Shown one piece after another: positions 12,568 to 12,626 of a DNA stretch of 12,626 nucleotides; within the stretch, counting starts at the first letter, position 1; the number at the start of each line of letters is the position of its first letter. The stretch is taken from NCBI GenBank assembly GCA_047620505.1, contig JBLHKS010000203.1, positions 1 through 12,626 on the forward strand, in the 5' to 3' direction. Origin of the DNA: JBLHKS01 sp047620505. Its GTDB lineage: Bacteria; Verrucomicrobiota; Verrucomicrobiia; Verrucomicrobiales; DEV007. A program made the translations under genes and the position numbers. The notes under the pieces were generated by a model that worked only from the letters and a program-made list of their open reading frames with translations, did no database searches and was not told where the DNA came from.

Positions 12568-12626
12568 TGTCGATGGCGTGCTCGTGCCTGGTTGCTGCAT
12601 CGTCGCCCGTCATTCTGTTGTCAGTG

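Noticed and set aside
9653..12626. Right-hand attachment site or second tRNA-Tyr copy
   Set aside because: I looked for the T-arm and acceptor sequence of 2230-2283 and found no second copy in this part of the window.
1..12626. CRISPR array, rRNA genes or an insertion sequence with transposase
   Set aside because: No regularly spaced repeats, rRNA sequence or transposase motifs were seen on either strand.

Overview
The window looks like chromosomal DNA of a Verrucomicrobiota-type (PVC superphylum) bacterium, although no rRNA or marker gene is present to prove it. The indications are an SUMF1-domain lipoprotein with the NSLGMKF...LFCIWETRVKDY opening that I associate with this group, an integrase and a primase/helicase pair of a kind I know mainly from these genomes, and a general lack of Shine-Dalgarno sites. 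Base composition is moderately GC-rich, with a visibly AT-richer stretch in the hypothetical gene after the integrase.

Left flank (1-2229): a 5'-truncated SF1 helicase with a C-terminal Vsr-like nuclease domain (86-1159), whose reading frame opens at the edge of a near-perfect palindrome (56-86). It converges on a calcineurin-like metallophosphoesterase on the minus strand (2002-1211).

Integrated element (about 2230 to 9652 or beyond): it begins at the 3' half of a tRNA-Tyr (2230-2283, minus strand), a typical attachment core, followed at once by a tyrosine recombinase. Next come an unrecognised gene with an open frame beyond its stop codon, an excisionase-like HTH protein, an archaeo-eukaryotic-type primase (split by a frameshift), an SF3/DUF5906-type helicase, a small-terminase-like HTH protein, a large terminase (also split by a frameshift) and a 58-codon gene. 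There are replication and packaging genes but no portal, capsid or tail gene, so the layout resembles a phage satellite. Lesions are concentrated in this element: two single-base frameshifts and two possible in-frame stops. That suggests decay in the chromosome. No second tRNA-Tyr copy is visible, so the right end lies outside the window or has been lost.

Right flank (about 9653-12626): an 18-bp perfect palindrome of LacI-family operator type, an SUMF1/FGE-fold lipoprotein without the catalytic cysteines, a stand-alone cyclic-nucleotide-binding domain protein, and a secreted acidic protein. Two copies of a degenerate coding-like repeat sit just after the SUMF1 and cNMP genes. The last secreted-protein gene is followed by a 60-nt folded sequence resembling an integron attC site, with another small open frame starting about 12 nt after it. 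This raises the possibility of a cassette-like arrangement at the right edge.
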